NCBI RefSeq assembly: GCF_010550605.1
Contig: NZ_JAAGNI010000172.1
Location: forward strand, 1 to 62,311
DNA length: 62,311 nt
Direction: 5' to 3'
DNA from: Streptomyces sp. SID9727
Lineage (GTDB): Bacteria > Actinomycetota > Actinomycetes > Streptomycetales > Streptomycetaceae
A program made the translations under genes and the position numbers. Shown one piece after another: positions 33,920-43,219 of the stretch. Position 1 is the stretch's first letter, and the number at the start of each line of letters is the position of its first letter. The notes beneath the pieces are model-generated. The model had not been told where the DNA came from. It made no database searches and worked only from the letters and a program-made list of their open reading frames with translations.

Positions 33920-34825
33920 ATGTCTGAACCGACCGGTGCCGCCCGCCGACGCGGGCCCTTCAAGGTCGGGGACCAGGTCCAGCTCACCGATCCCAAGGGA
34001 CGCCACCACACCTTCACGCTCGAAGCCGGAAAGAACTTCCACACCCACAAGGGTTCTTTCCCGCACGACGAGCTGATCGGCGCCCCCGAGGGCAGTGTGG
34101 TCCGTACCACGGGAAACGTCGCCTACCTCGCGCTGCGCCCCCTGCTCCCCGACTACGTCCTGTCCATGCCCCGCGGCGCCGCCGTGGTCTACCCGAAGGA
34201 CGCGGGCCAGATCCTCGCCTTCGGCGACATCTTCCCCGGCGCACGCGTCGTGGAGGCGGGCGTCGGCTCGGGCGCGCTCTCCACCTTCCTGCTCCGCGCC
34301 ATCGGCGAACAGGGCATGCTGCACTCGTACGAGCGCCGCGAGGACTTCGCCGAGATCGCCCAGCAGAACGTGGAGCGTTACTTCGGCAGCCCGCACCCCG
34401 CCTGGCAGCTCACGGTCGGCGACCTCCAGGACAACCTCACGGACACCGACGTGGACCGCGTCGTGCTGGACATGCTGGCGCCCTGGGAGTGCCTGGACGT
34501 CGTCTCCAAGGCACTCGTCCCCGGCGGCATCCTCTGCGCGTACGTCGCCACCACCACCCAGCTCTCCCGGACGGTCGAGTCCATCCGCGAGATCGGCTGC
34601 TTCGCCGAGCCGCAGCCCTGGGAGTCGATGATCCGCAACTGGCACGTGGAAGGCCTGGCCGTGCGCCCGGACCACCGCATGATCGGGCACACCGGCTTCC
34701 TCGTCACCGCCCGCCGGCTCGCCGACGGCGTCGAGGCCCCGGCCCGTCGCCGCCGCCCCTCCAAGGGCGCCTACGGCGAGGACTACGACGGCCCGGGCGG
34801 CCGGAGCGCCTCCTCCCGCGACTGA
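33920..34825 (+). CDS. trmI: tRNA (adenine-58-N1)-methyltransferase TrmI
   Basis: A 301-residue Rossmann-fold AdoMet methyltransferase that methylates A58 in the tRNA T-loop. The N-terminal beta domain (about 1-75) includes FKVGDQVQLTDPKGRHHTF and NFHTHKGSFPHDELIG. The AdoMet motif is VVEAGVGSGALSTFLL, followed by LHSYERREDFAEIAQQNVE and VVLDMLAPWECLD (catalytic Asp region). The C-terminal ~35 residues are a basic/acidic tail. ATG 33920 follows a -10-like TACGCT closely, so the leader is short. Actinobacteria commonly keep trmI near the proteasome genes, as here (arc begins 1.4 kb downstream). Confidence 0.93.
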   Translation: MSEPTGAARRRGPFKVGDQVQLTDPKGRHHTFTLEAGKNFHTHKGSFPHDELIGAPEGSVVRTTGNVAYLALRPLLPDYVLSMPRGAAVVYPKDAGQILAFGDIFPGARVVEAGVGSGALSTFLLRAIGEQGMLHSYERREDFAEIAQQNVERYFGSPHPAWQLTVGDLQDNLTDTDVDRVVLDMLAPWECLDVVSKALVPGGILCAYVATTTQLSRTVESIREIGCFAEPQPWESMIRNWHVEGLAVRPDHRMIGHTGFLVTARRLADGVEAPARRRRPSKGAYGEDYDGPGGRSASSRD

Positions 34826-34842
34826 GCCCGCGGCACCATACC

Positions 34843-34895
34843 GGCGCCGCCGCCGGGTTCCCGGACCGACCCGGGGCCCGGCGGCGGCGCCTTTT
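34843..34895 (+). terminator. Strong intrinsic terminator after trmI
   Basis: Perfect 15-bp GC stem (34843-34857 with 34877-34891), then TTTT. It separates trmI from the next gene. Confidence 0.85.
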
Positions 34896-35023
34896 CCGTA
34901 CGCGGCCCGTCATCCTTGCGCACCCCACCGTTCCGCTGCCGTGTGAGGTGTGGCACGATGCTGGCCACCCCCGCACCGCCGACGCCGACGGCCGCACCAC
35001 AGGAACCACAGGAGACAGCCCGC

Positions 35024-35614
35024 GTGCAGACCTCCGCGCTCCCGGACCTCGCGCACACCGACACCAGGCTCATGCACTGGCTCGCCACCGCGGCGGCCAT
35101 GGCCGCCGTCGTCGCGGCAGCCGGTCTCCTCCAGCCCGACAGCAGCGCCTCGGCCTCCACCCGGCACCGCACGACGTCCCAGCGGCAGCACGAGGCGGCG
35201 GCCGTCGCCCCGGACCCGGCCGATGCGGACTTCCCCCTGGACTGCGGCAACGTCGGCAGCACCGTGGCCAAGCAGGCCCCCGGCGACCTCGACGGGGACG
35301 GCAGGCCGGAGACCGTCGCGGTGGTCCACTGCGCGGCCGGATCGGGCACCCCGCCCAGCGGCGTCTACGTCCTCACACGGGCGGGCGGAGCCGCGCCCAG
35401 GGTCGTCGCGACCCTGGTGGACCCCGCCCAGCGGCTGACCATCGGCGACTTCACGGTCCGCGACCGCGTCATCTCCGCCACGCTCCTCGGCTACTCCTCG
35501 TCGTCGGTGCCCTCCTGCTGCCCCGATCAGCGGGAAACAGTCACCTGGAAGTGGCAGAACGGCGCGTTCACGCGCAGCAGCGACACGGACAGGGGAGCCG
35601 GCGCCGGCGCCTGA
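35024..35614 (+). CDS. Membrane-anchored protein with an FG-GAP-like calcium motif, unknown function
   Basis: A 196-residue protein whose GTG 35024 start has AGGAG 8 bases upstream. A single membrane segment lies at about residues 15-40 (WLATAAAMAAVVAAAG), followed by a Ser/Ala-rich linker. The extracellular domain then has GDLDGDGRPETVAVVHC, which resembles the calcium-binding loop of FG-GAP/VCBS repeats. It has about four Cys, including SSVPSCCPDQRE, suggesting disulfides. No family was recognised. It lies alone between a terminator and the converging ferredoxin gene. Confidence 0.7.
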   Translation: MQTSALPDLAHTDTRLMHWLATAAAMAAVVAAAGLLQPDSSASASTRHRTTSQRQHEAAAVAPDPADADFPLDCGNVGSTVAKQAPGDLDGDGRPETVAVVHCAAGSGTPPSGVYVLTRAGGAAPRVVATLVDPAQRLTIGDFTVRDRVISATLLGYSSSSVPSCCPDQRETVTWKWQNGAFTRSSDTDRGAGAGA

Positions 35615-35650
35615 CCCCGGCCCGGCACCGCCGCCCCGAGCCCCGGAAGT

Positions 35651-35962
35651 CTAGGCCGCCTCGGGGCCGTACACCTCGACCCTGTCCGAAACGCGACGCA
35701 CGTGAATGCAGTCGCCCGGGCACTCCTTGGCCGAGTCCACGACGTCCTGGAGCAGCGGCAGCGGCACCGGGGTGGTCGCGCCCTTGTCCTGCAGCAGCTC
35801 GTCGTCCCCGCTCTTCACGTACGCCAGACCGTCGATGTCCAGCTCGAACACCTCGGGCGCGTACTGCACGCAGATGCCGTCCCCCGTGCACAGGTCCTGG
35901 TCGATCCACACCTCCAGGTCCTGCGCCTCGCCACCGGTGGGAGCGTCCTGCCGCACGGTCAT
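35651..35962 (-). CDS. Ferredoxin (3Fe-4S or 4Fe-4S type)
   Basis: A 103-residue acidic electron carrier. It has LCTGDGICVQYAPEVFELD (Cys-x5-Cys) and KECPGDCIHVRR (Cys followed by Pro, then Cys-x3). The classical single-cluster ferredoxin has C-x2-[DG]-x2-C and a distal CP; this one has an additional Cys after CPGD, so the exact cluster is uncertain. It probably donates electrons to a P450 or a similar enzyme encoded elsewhere. It is divergent from arc across 241 bases, a linkage I recall as common in actinobacteria. Confidence 0.88.
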   Translation of the reverse strand: MTVRQDAPTGGEAQDLEVWIDQDLCTGDGICVQYAPEVFELDIDGLAYVKSGDDELLQDKGATTPVPLPLLQDVVDSAKECPGDCIHVRRVSDRVEVYGPEAA

Positions 35963-36137
35963 GTCGCCTGCCGTTTCCTGCGTAGCCGGACCGGGAAAGA
36001 GCCAGCCCTGACGGGTGTTGAACGCTTCGACGATACAACCGGCCGCTTTCCGACGGTGAACGGCGGGTATCCCCCTGGGACGGGGAGAGCGCAAGGGTGA
36101 AGATCGGACACACCTCACAGTCTTTGTGATCTAGGGG

Positions 36138-36165
36138 TTTCAATCACCACCCACGCAGGTAGGGT
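36138..36165 (+). promoter_or_regulatory. Candidate arc promoter
   Basis: TAGGGT at 36160-36165 resembles other -10 boxes in this window. TTTCAA at 36138-36143, 16 bases upstream, is a weak -35. It lies about 40 bases before the arc start. Confidence 0.4.
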
Positions 36166-36203
36166 CAGGAAGCGTCCAGCTCCCCTTGGAGGAGGTGAGG
36201 ACC

Positions 36204-37970
36204 GTGGCAGCCCACGACGACGACATCAACCGCGGCATCCGGCCCGGGCGGGGGTCCGACGACCCAGCCGGCCAGGTCGCCTATCTCGAGCAGGAAATCG
36301 CCGTCCTGCGACGTAAGCTCGCCGACTCTCCGCGTCATACGAGGGTTCTCGAAGAGCGGATCGTCGAATTGCAGACCAACCTCGCAGGCGTGTCCGCCCA
36401 GAACGAACGACTCGCCAGCACGCTCCGCGAGGCCCGCGACCAGATCGTGGCCCTCAAGGAGGAGGTCGACCGGCTCGCACAGCCGCCGGCCGGCTTCGGG
36501 GTGTTCCTGCAGGCGAACGAGGACGGTACCTGCGACATCTTCACCGGGGGCCGCAAGCTCCGGGTGAACGTCAGCCCCAGCGTCGCACTCGAAGACCTCA
36601 GGCGCGGCCAGGAGGTCATGCTCAACGAAGCGCTCAACGTGGTCGACGCCATGGAATTCGAGCGTGCCGGGGACATCGTCACCCTCAAGGAGATCCTTGA
36701 GGACGGCGAACGCGCCCTGGTCATCGGGCACACCGACGAGGAAAGGGTGGTGAGGCTCGCCGAGCCGCTGCTGGACATCACCATCCGCCCCGGCGACGCC
36801 CTGCTGCTCGAACCCCGGTCCGGCTACGTCTACGAAGTCGTGCCCAAGAGCGAGGTCGAGGAACTCGTCCTCGAAGAAGTGCCGGACATCGACTACGACA
36901 AGATCGGCGGCCTGGGCGACCAGATCGAGCTGATCCGCGACGCGGTCGAGCTCCCCTATCTCCACCCCGACCTCTTCAAGGAGCACGAGCTCCGCCCGCC
37001 GAAGGGCATCCTGCTCTACGGTCCGCCCGGCTGCGGCAAGACGCTCATCGCCAAGGCCGTCGCCAACTCCTTGGCGAAGAAGGTCGCCGAAGTCACCGGA
37101 CAGCCCGCCGGCAAGAGCTACTTCCTCAACATCAAGGGCCCCGAGCTCCTCAACAAGTACGTCGGCGAGACCGAGCGCCACATCCGCCTGGTCTTCCAGC
37201 GTGCCCGCGAGAAGGCGAGCGAGGGCACCCCCGTCATCGTCTTCTTCGACGAGATGGAGTCGCTCTTCCGCACCCGTGGATCGGGCGTCAGCTCGGACGT
37301 GGAGAACACCATCGTCCCGCAGCTGCTCGCCGAGATCGACGGCGTGGAGGGCCTGGAGAACGTCATCGTCATCGGCGCCTCCAACCGCGAGGACATGATC
37401 GACCCGGCGATCCTGCGCCCGGGCCGGCTCGACGTCAAGATCAAGATCGAGCGCCCCGACGCGGAGGCCGCGAAGGACATCTTCGCGAAGTACCTGACGC
37501 CTTCGCTGCCGCTGCACTCGGACGACCTGGCCGAGCACACCGGCTCGAAGGAAGCCGCGGCGCACGCCATGATCCAGTCGGTCGTCGAGCGGATGTACAC
37601 CGAGTCCGAGGAGAACCGCTTCCTCGAGGTCACGTACGCCAACGGCGACAAGGAAGTCCTGTACTTCAAGGACTTCAACTCCGGCGCGATGATCCAGAAC
37701 ATCGTGGACCGGGCCAAGAAGATGGCCATCAAGGCCTTCCTCGACCACGGCCAGAAGGGCCTTCGCGTCTCCCACCTCCTCCAGGCGTGCGTGGACGAGT
37801 TCAAGGAGAACGAGGACCTGCCGAACACCACCAACCCGGACGACTGGGCCCGTATCTCCGGCAAGAAGGGCGAGCGGATCGTCTTCATCCGCACGCTCGT
37901 CACCGGAAAGCAGGGCGCGGACACCGGCCGCTCCATCGACACGGTGGCCAACACCGGTCAGTACCTGTAG
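36204..37970 (+). CDS. arc: Proteasome-activating AAA ATPase ARC (Mpa)
   Basis: A 588-residue ring ATPase that recognises pupylated proteins, unfolds them and feeds them into the 20S core. GTG 36204 was selected because the GGAGGAGGTGAGG run lies just upstream; earlier in-frame codons would place the start inside it. The N-terminal coiled coil (about 20-95) captures Pup. Two OB folds follow. The AAA module has Walker A GPPGCGKT (about 273-280) and Walker B FFDE (Asp349-Glu350). The end is NTGQYL, the GQYL tail that docks on the proteasome alpha ring. It opens the proteasome locus and is followed by a strong terminator. Confidence 0.96.
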   Translation: MAAHDDDINRGIRPGRGSDDPAGQVAYLEQEIAVLRRKLADSPRHTRVLEERIVELQTNLAGVSAQNERLASTLREARDQIVALKEEVDRLAQPPAGFGVFLQANEDGTCDIFTGGRKLRVNVSPSVALEDLRRGQEVMLNEALNVVDAMEFERAGDIVTLKEILEDGERALVIGHTDEERVVRLAEPLLDITIRPGDALLLEPRSGYVYEVVPKSEVEELVLEEVPDIDYDKIGGLGDQIELIRDAVELPYLHPDLFKEHELRPPKGILLYGPPGCGKTLIAKAVANSLAKKVAEVTGQPAGKSYFLNIKGPELLNKYVGETERHIRLVFQRAREKASEGTPVIVFFDEMESLFRTRGSGVSSDVENTIVPQLLAEIDGVEGLENVIVIGASNREDMIDPAILRPGRLDVKIKIERPDAEAAKDIFAKYLTPSLPLHSDDLAEHTGSKEAAAHAMIQSVVERMYTESEENRFLEVTYANGDKEVLYFKDFNSGAMIQNIVDRAKKMAIKAFLDHGQKGLRVSHLLQACVDEFKENEDLPNTTNPDDWARISGKKGERIVFIRTLVTGKQGADTGRSIDTVANTGQYL

Positions 37971-37978
37971 AAGGCGTA

Positions 37979-38014
37979 CCGGCTGCGGATGCCCGGCCGG
38001 GCATCCGCAGCCGG
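37979..38014 (+). terminator. Perfect hairpin after arc
   Basis: An 18-base palindromic stem (37979-37996 with 37997-38014), tail TTGCTTTCC. It starts 9 bases after the arc stop, so dop must have its own promoter; TAGGCT at 38091-38096 is a possible -10. Confidence 0.85.
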
Positions 38015-38210
38015 TTGCTTTCCGGCCGTCCGCGGGCGACACCGCGGCAATGACGACGCGATTGATCTCCCCACCGGCACGCGGGCGTTCTAGGCTCAGG
38101 CGTACCACCCGTTCACGCAGCGCGGGACGGGCAGACCGCGCACGCACCGAACAAGCAGCGGTACTTGAGCGCCGCCCCGGAAGGGAGCGCCGCCGGGCAA
38201 GGAGGGCCGC

Positions 38211-39722
38211 ATGACCGTACGGCGAGTAATGGGCATCGAGACGGAGTACGGGATCTCCGTCCCCGGACACCCCAACGCCAATGCCATGCTCACCTCGTCC
38301 CAGATCGTCAACGCCTACGCGGCGGCGATGCACCGGGCGCGCCGCGCCCGCTGGGACTTCGAGGAGGAGAATCCGCTGCGGGACGCGCGAGGCTTCGACC
38401 TCGCCCGCGAGACCGCCGACTCCAGCCAGCTCACGGACGAGGACATCGGCCTGGCCAATGTCATCCTCACCAACGGGGCCCGGCTCTACGTGGACCACGC
38501 GCACCCCGAGTACAGCTCCCCGGAGATCACCAACCCCAGGGACGCGGTCCTCTGGGACAAGGCCGGCGAGCGGATCATGGCCGAGGCGGCCGAGCGCGCG
38601 GCGCAGCTTCCGGGCGCCCAGCCGATCCACCTCTACAAGAACAACACCGACAACAAGGGCGCCTCCTACGGGACGCACGAGAACTACCTGATGAAGCGGG
38701 AGACCCCGTTCTCGGACATCGTGCGCCACCTGACGCCGTTCTTCGTCTCGCGCCAGGTGGTCACCGGCGCCGGACGGGTCGGGATCGGCCAGGACGGCGG
38801 CGAGCACGGCTTCCAGCTCAGCCAGCGCGCCGACTACTTCGAGGTCGAGGTCGGCCTGGAGACCACGCTCAAGCGCCCCATCATCAACACCCGCGACGAG
38901 CCGCACTCGGACGCCGAGAAGTACCGCCGGCTCCATGTGATCATCGGCGACGCCAACCTCTCCGAGATCTCGACGTATCTGAAGCTCGGCACCACCTCGC
39001 TCGTCCTGTCCATGATCGAGGACGGCTTCATCAACGTCGACCTGGCCGTCGACCAGCCGGTGCGCACCCTGCACCAGGTCTCCCACGACCCCGGGCTCCA
39101 GCAGCTGATCACGCTGCGCAGCGGCCGGACACTCACCGCGGTGCAGCTCCAGATGGAGTACTTCGAGCTGGGCCGCAAGTACGTCGAGGAACGGTACGGG
39201 GCGGACGCCGACGAGCAGACCAAGGACGTCCTGAGCCGGTGGGAGGACACCCTGAACCGGCTGGAGAACGACCCGATGAGCCTGGCCGGTGAGCTGGACT
39301 GGGTGGCGAAGCGGCAGCTCATGGAGGGCTACCGGCGCCGCGACGGCCTGGACTGGGACGCCGCCCGGCTGCACCTGGTGGACCTGCAGTACGCGGACGT
39401 ACGGCAGGACAAGGGGCTGTACAACCGTCTGGTGGCCCGCGGCCGGATGAAACGCCTCCTGGACGAGCGGGAGGTCGAGCGGGCCCGGACGGCGCCTCCG
39501 GAGGACACCAGGGCGTACTTCCGCGGCCGCTGTCTCGAACAGTACGCGGACGACGTCGCCGCGGCCTCCTGGGATTCGGTGATCTTCGACCTGCCGGGCC
39601 AGGACTCCCTGCAGCGCGTACCCACGATGGAGCCCCTGCGGGGCACCCGGGAGCACGTGAAATCCCTGCTGGACCGGTGCCGCACGGCGCAGGAGCTGGT
39701 CCAGGTCCTCTCGGGCGGCTGA
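38211..39722 (+). CDS. dop: Pup deamidase/depupylase Dop
   Basis: A 503-residue carboxylate-amine-ligase-fold enzyme. Dop removes Pup from proteins and, where Pup ends in Gln, deamidates it. It begins [20 protein letters not shown] (Dop-type; PafA differs). It has the Dop-specific loop insertion before [20 protein letters not shown], with the catalytic Asp at about 95. [20 protein letters not shown] and [19 protein letters not shown] are shared with PafA. In this genome Pup is already encoded with a terminal Glu, so depupylation should be its main task. It lies upstream of pup in the same direction. Confidence 0.95.
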   Translation: MTVRRVMGIETEYGISVPGHPNANAMLTSSQIVNAYAAAMHRARRARWDFEEENPLRDARGFDLARETADSSQLTDEDIGLANVILTNGARLYVDHAHPEYSSPEITNPRDAVLWDKAGERIMAEAAERAAQLPGAQPIHLYKNNTDNKGASYGTHENYLMKRETPFSDIVRHLTPFFVSRQVVTGAGRVGIGQDGGEHGFQLSQRADYFEVEVGLETTLKRPIINTRDEPHSDAEKYRRLHVIIGDANLSEISTYLKLGTTSLVLSMIEDGFINVDLAVDQPVRTLHQVSHDPGLQQLITLRSGRTLTAVQLQMEYFELGRKYVEERYGADADEQTKDVLSRWEDTLNRLENDPMSLAGELDWVAKRQLMEGYRRRDGLDWDAARLHLVDLQYADVRQDKGLYNRLVARGRMKRLLDEREVERARTAPPEDTRAYFRGRCLEQYADDVAAASWDSVIFDLPGQDSLQRVPTMEPLRGTREHVKSLLDRCRTAQELVQVLSGG

Positions 39723-39793
39723 AAGCGCCTGAAAGGGCTCCCGGCTGGGAATCATTCCGATGACCTCCGGACGTTGAGACAAGTACCGGGCCA

Positions 39794-39816
39794 ATGTCGG
39801 ACCCCATGGGTAGGGT
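39794..39816 (+). promoter_or_regulatory. Candidate pup promoter, PafBC-like
   Basis: ATGTCGGAC, exactly 8 bases, then TAGGGT. Against TTGTCRGTG-N8-TAnnnT, 6 of 9 upstream positions agree, including the TGTCRG core, with exact spacing. The start codon is 36 bases downstream with a GGGGTGAG ribosome site. It is weaker than the exonuclease and helicase sites. Confidence 0.5.
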
Positions 39817-39852
39817 CTGATCAAGTGCTTCGAACCGAGCGGGGTGAGCTAG

Positions 39853-40071
39853 ATGGCGACCAAGGACACCGGCGGCGGACAGCAGAAGGCGACGCGCTCC
39901 ACGGAGGAGGTCGAGGAGCAGGCGCAGGACGCGCAGGCTTCCGAGGACCTCAAGGAACGCCAGGAGAAGCTGAGCGACGACGTGGACGACGTCCTCGACG
40001 AGATCGACGACGTGCTCGAGTCGAACGCCGAGGACTTCGTTCGAAGCTTCGTTCAAAAGGGCGGCGAGTAA
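39853..40071 (+). CDS. pup: Prokaryotic ubiquitin-like protein Pup
   Basis: A 72-residue, largely disordered tag protein joined to lysines of target proteins by PafA. It begins [19 protein letters not shown]. The middle contains the ARC-binding helical region ([20 protein letters not shown]), and it ends FVQKGGE. The stop follows a GAG codon, so the C-terminal residue is Glu rather than the Gln of mycobacterial Pup. It can be ligated without prior deamidation. A very strong hairpin follows before prcB. Confidence 0.97.
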   Translation: MATKDTGGGQQKATRSTEEVEEQAQDAQASEDLKERQEKLSDDVDDVLDEIDDVLESNAEDFVRSFVQKGGE

Positions 40072-40090
40072 CCGGCCCGGAGCAGGAGCC

Positions 40091-40135
40091 CCGCGGTGTG
40101 CGGCACGGGCTGTCAGCCCGTGCCGCACACCGCGG
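40091..40135. terminator. 21-bp perfect stem-loop between pup and prcB
   Basis: Arms 40091-40111 and 40115-40135 are perfect complements around a 3-base loop. No T-run follows. It begins 19 bases after the pup stop and may terminate part of the transcripts or protect the 3' end of a short pup mRNA. Confidence 0.75.
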
Positions 40136-40200
40136 GCACCGGACCGCGCTACCGGTCCGATTGCCCCCGTCTTCGATGTGGATCACCGTCACCGGGCGGG

Positions 40201-40206
40201 TAGGGT
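40201..40206 (+). promoter_or_regulatory. Candidate -10 box for prcBA
   Basis: TAGGGT, as at arc and pup, lies 64 bases upstream of prcB and after the pup hairpin. The -35 region (TGTGGA at 40177-40182, spacer 18) is weak. Confidence 0.35.
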
Positions 40207-40270
40207 CCGGAGCGTAACGTGCTTCAACTGCAATTCGGCGCAGGGCCGTCGCATACCTGGAGGGAAACGC

Positions 40271-41119
40271 GTGGAAGCCAACACTCGTAGCACCGGGCGT
40301 CTACCAGCTGCCTTCCTGACGCCGGGATCGTCCTCCTTCATGGACTTCCTGTCCGACCAGGCGCCGGAGATGCTGCCGGGCAACCGGCAGATGCCGCCCA
40401 TGAAGGGCGCCGTCGAGGCGCCGCACGGCACGACGATCGTGGCCGCGGCCTTCCCCGGCGGCGTCGTCCTGGCCGGTGACCGGCGGGCGACCATGGGCAA
40501 CATGATCGCGCAGCGCGACATCGAGAAGGTCTTCCCGGCCGACGAGTACTCGGCGGTGGGCATCGCCGGTACGGCGGGTCTCGCCGTGGAGATGGTCAAG
40601 CTCTTCCAGCTGGAGCTGGAGCATTTCGAGAAGGTGGAGGGCGCCCAGCTCTCCCTGGAGGGCAAGGCCAACCGGCTCTCCACGATGATCCGGAGCAACC
40701 TGGCGATGGCCATGCAGGGCCTCGCCGTCGTCCCGCTCTTCGCCGGTTACGACATCGACCGCGAGCGCGGACGCATCTTCAGCTACGACGTCACCGGCGG
40801 GCGTTCCGAGGAGCACGTCGGCTACGCGTCCACGGGTTCCGGCTCGATCTTCGCCCGGGGCTCGATGAAGAAGCTCTACCGCGAGGACCTGACGGAGGAG
40901 GAGACGCTGACGCTGGTCGTGCAGGCGCTGTACGACGCGGCCGACGACGACTCGGCGACGGGCGGTCCGGACGTGGGCCGCCGCATCTATCCGATCGTCA
41001 CCGTCATCACGGACGAGGGCTTCCGGAAGCTGACCGACGCGGAATCCTCCGAGATCGCCCGCTCGATTCTGGAACGCCGTCTGGAACAGCCCGACGGCCC
41101 GCGCGCCGCGCTGCTCTGA
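40271..41119 (+). CDS. prcB: 20S proteasome beta subunit
   Basis: A 282-residue precursor of the catalytic beta subunit. GTG 40271 is preceded by GGAGGGAAA. The N-terminal propeptide (53 residues, ending EAPHG) is expected to be removed to expose Thr54 in [10 protein letters not shown] as the nucleophile. Other active-site residues are [10 protein letters not shown] (Asp and Arg) and the later Lys/Asp/Ser typical of beta subunits ([12 protein letters not shown]). It assembles with PrcA into the barrel driven by ARC. prcA follows 62 bases later. Confidence 0.96.
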   Translation: MEANTRSTGRLPAAFLTPGSSSFMDFLSDQAPEMLPGNRQMPPMKGAVEAPHGTTIVAAAFPGGVVLAGDRRATMGNMIAQRDIEKVFPADEYSAVGIAGTAGLAVEMVKLFQLELEHFEKVEGAQLSLEGKANRLSTMIRSNLAMAMQGLAVVPLFAGYDIDRERGRIFSYDVTGGRSEEHVGYASTGSGSIFARGSMKKLYREDLTEEETLTLVVQALYDAADDDSATGGPDVGRRIYPIVTVITDEGFRKLTDAESSEIARSILERRLEQPDGPRAALL

Positions 41120-41181
41120 GCACGCGTCCGTATCCAGCTTCTTCGATGCTCCCGCCACTGACAGAAAGGGACGGATAGCCG

Positions 41182-41994
41182 GTGTCGACGCCGTTCTATG
41201 TCTCACCTCAGCAGGCCATGGCCGACCGGGCGGAATACGCCCGGAAGGGCATCGCCCGCGGTCGCAGCCTGGTTGTGCTGCAGTACGCCGACGGAATTGT
41301 GTTCGTCGGCGAGAACCCGTCCCGTGCGCTGCACAAGTTCAGCGAGATCTACGACCGGATCGGTTTCGCCGCCGCCGGCAAGTACAACGAGTACGAGAAC
41401 CTCCGCATCGGCGGAGTCCGCTATGCGGATCTGCGCGGTTACACCTACGACCGCGACGACGTGACGGCCCGTGGGCTGGCGAACGTCTACGCGCAGACGC
41501 TCGGCACCATCTTCTCCAGCGCGGCCGAGAAGCCGTACGAGGTGGAGCTCGTGGTCGCCGAGGTGGGCGCCGAGCCCGAGGGCGACCAGATCTACCGGCT
41601 GCCGCACGACGGCTCGATCGTGGACGAGCACGGCTCGGTCGCGGTCGGCGGCAACGCGGAGCAGATCAGCACCTTCCTCGACCAGCGCCACCGCGACGGG
41701 ATGTCGCTCGCCGAGGCGCTGAAGCTGGCGGTGCAGGCGCTGTCCCGCGACCCCAACGGCAGCGAGCGGGAGATCCCCGCCGACCGGCTGGAGGTCGCGG
41801 TCCTGGACCGCACACGGCCGCAGCAGCGCAAGTTCAAGCGGATCGTCGGCCGGCAGCTGGCCCGGCTCCTCGACGCGGAGGCCGCCGCGTCGACGCCGAC
41901 CGACGCCCCGTCCGACGCCGAGGACGGCGACACCGCCTCGGACAGCCCCACGGCCACGACCGACACGACGGATTCCGGCGGCGACGTGGAGTAG
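41182..41994 (+). CDS. prcA: 20S proteasome alpha subunit
   Basis: A 270-residue outer-ring subunit, GTG start at 41182. It begins [23 protein letters not shown], the gating N-terminus plus alpha-subunit helix H0, and continues through the usual beta sandwich ([18 protein letters not shown]). The C-terminal ~45 residues are an acidic Ser/Thr/Asp-rich tail, longer than the folded core needs; such tails are common in actinobacterial PrcA. It lacks the N-terminal catalytic Thr, as expected. It docks the ARC C-terminal tails. Confidence 0.96.
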   Translation: MSTPFYVSPQQAMADRAEYARKGIARGRSLVVLQYADGIVFVGENPSRALHKFSEIYDRIGFAAAGKYNEYENLRIGGVRYADLRGYTYDRDDVTARGLANVYAQTLGTIFSSAAEKPYEVELVVAEVGAEPEGDQIYRLPHDGSIVDEHGSVAVGGNAEQISTFLDQRHRDGMSLAEALKLAVQALSRDPNGSEREIPADRLEVAVLDRTRPQQRKFKRIVGRQLARLLDAEAAASTPTDAPSDAEDGDTASDSPTATTDTTDSGGDVE

Positions 41995-42051
41995 CGACCG
42001 CCGCTCCGGCCCGCCGAGCCCCGGCCCGCCCGCAGGCGGACCGGGGCTCCG

Positions 42052-43089
42052 TCATGCGCCCGCGCCTCCCGGCACCGGCCCCGTCGAGCCCCGGACGACC
42101 AGCCGCACCGGCAGGCTGCCCGGCTCGGCGGCCCGGCCGTCCAGGACCGCCAGCAGGGCGGCCATACCGCGCTCGCCGACCCGCACGGCGGGCAGCCGGA
42201 CCGTGGTCAGCTCCGGCTCCACCGCGGTGGCCAGGGCCAGGTCGTCGAAGCCGGTGACCGAGAGGTCGTCCGGCACCCGCAGCCCGAACCGTCGGGCCGC
42301 CTTGCACGCGCCCGCCGCCAGGATGTCGTCGTCGCAGACGATCGCGGTCGGCCGGGGCCCGGGCAGCCCGAGCGCGTGTTCCGCCGCGTCCCGCCCCGCC
42401 CGTACGTCCAGCTCCGAGGTCACCGTGCGGACCGCGGTGCCGGGGGCCCGGCGCAGCTCCTCGCGCAGGGCGTCCGCCCGGCAGACGAAGGTCCAGGTGT
42501 CGACGGCCGAGGCGAGGTGGAGGAAGCGCCGGTGGCCGAGGGCGAGCAGATGGCGGGCCACCTGGCGCATCCCGTCGGCGATGTCGAGGTTGACCCGGGC
42601 CGCGGGCCCCGGCGCCGAGGGGTCGCTGTCCAGCATCACGAGGGGGACGTCCGCGCCGTGCAGGGCGTCGAGCGCGTCGGCGGCCATGGAGGAGGCGATG
42701 ACCCCGTCCAGCGCGGCCCGGGCCGACGGAAAGGGGTCGCGGGCCGGTCCGGTGCCGTCGGGGGAGGGGTAGAGGACGACCCCGAAGCCGTGCTCGGCGG
42801 CGACCGCGGCGGCCCCGGTGTACACCTGGGCGAAGAACTCGTTGGTGAGGGCCGGGACGACCAGGAGGGCCGTCCGGGTGCGGCCGAGGCGCAGATTGCG
42901 GGCGGCGAGGTTGGGCCGGTAGCCCAGGCCGCGGGCGGCGTCGCGGACCCGGCCCGCGGTGGACTCGGAGACCCGGCCCCGCCATTTCTCGCCGAGCACC
43001 AGCGAGACCGTGGCCTGGGAGACGCCGGCGGCCCGGGCCACGTCGCGGCTGGTGGGCCGGGGCGGGCCGGGGGGTGCGGGGCTGGTCAC
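42052..43089 (-). CDS. LacI-family transcriptional regulator
   Basis: A 345-residue regulator. The N-terminal HTH is TSRDVARAAGVSQATVSLVL with the hinge helix VRDAARGLGYRPNLAARNL. The effector domain is of the periplasmic-binding-protein type: LLVVPALTNEFFAQV, LDGVIASSMAADALDALH and CDDDILAAGACKAARRFGL. GTG 43089 was chosen for GGAGG 5 bases upstream; an ATG at 43146 has no ribosome site and would bury the operator. It is divergent from the MFS gene with paired TACGTA motifs between them, so it probably controls that transporter and itself. Confidence 0.88.
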   Translation of the reverse strand: MTSPAPPGPPRPTSRDVARAAGVSQATVSLVLGEKWRGRVSESTAGRVRDAARGLGYRPNLAARNLRLGRTRTALLVVPALTNEFFAQVYTGAAAVAAEHGFGVVLYPSPDGTGPARDPFPSARAALDGVIASSMAADALDALHGADVPLVMLDSDPSAPGPAARVNLDIADGMRQVARHLLALGHRRFLHLASAVDTWTFVCRADALREELRRAPGTAVRTVTSELDVRAGRDAAEHALGLPGPRPTAIVCDDDILAAGACKAARRFGLRVPDDLSVTGFDDLALATAVEPELTTVRLPAVRVGERGMAALLAVLDGRAAEPGSLPVRLVVRGSTGPVPGGAGA

Positions 43090-43148
43090 GCGGGCCTCCG
43101 GGCCGTTCGGTTCAGGCCCGTGAGGTGGACCTGGGGACGGGCTCATGG

Positions 43149-43175
43149 TACGTATGAACCCGGAAGTTATACGTA
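43149..43175. promoter_or_regulatory. Paired TACGTA operator between LacI and MFS genes
   Basis: Two perfect TACGTA palindromes at 43149-43154 and 43170-43175 are centred 21 bases apart (two helical turns). They lie in the divergent gap, inside the 5' end of both transcripts. Two dimers on one DNA face is the simple reading. Confidence 0.5.
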
Positions 43176-43219
43176 AAACCTCGCAGCCCGCACAGGCGCC
43201 CGAGGGAGAGGGGCGGGAC

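Noticed and set aside
41144..41168. CTGTCAGTG on the minus strand before prcA, resembling a PafBC half site
   Set aside because: The position 8 bases downstream reads ATCGAA, not TAnnnT, and it points antisense into prcB.
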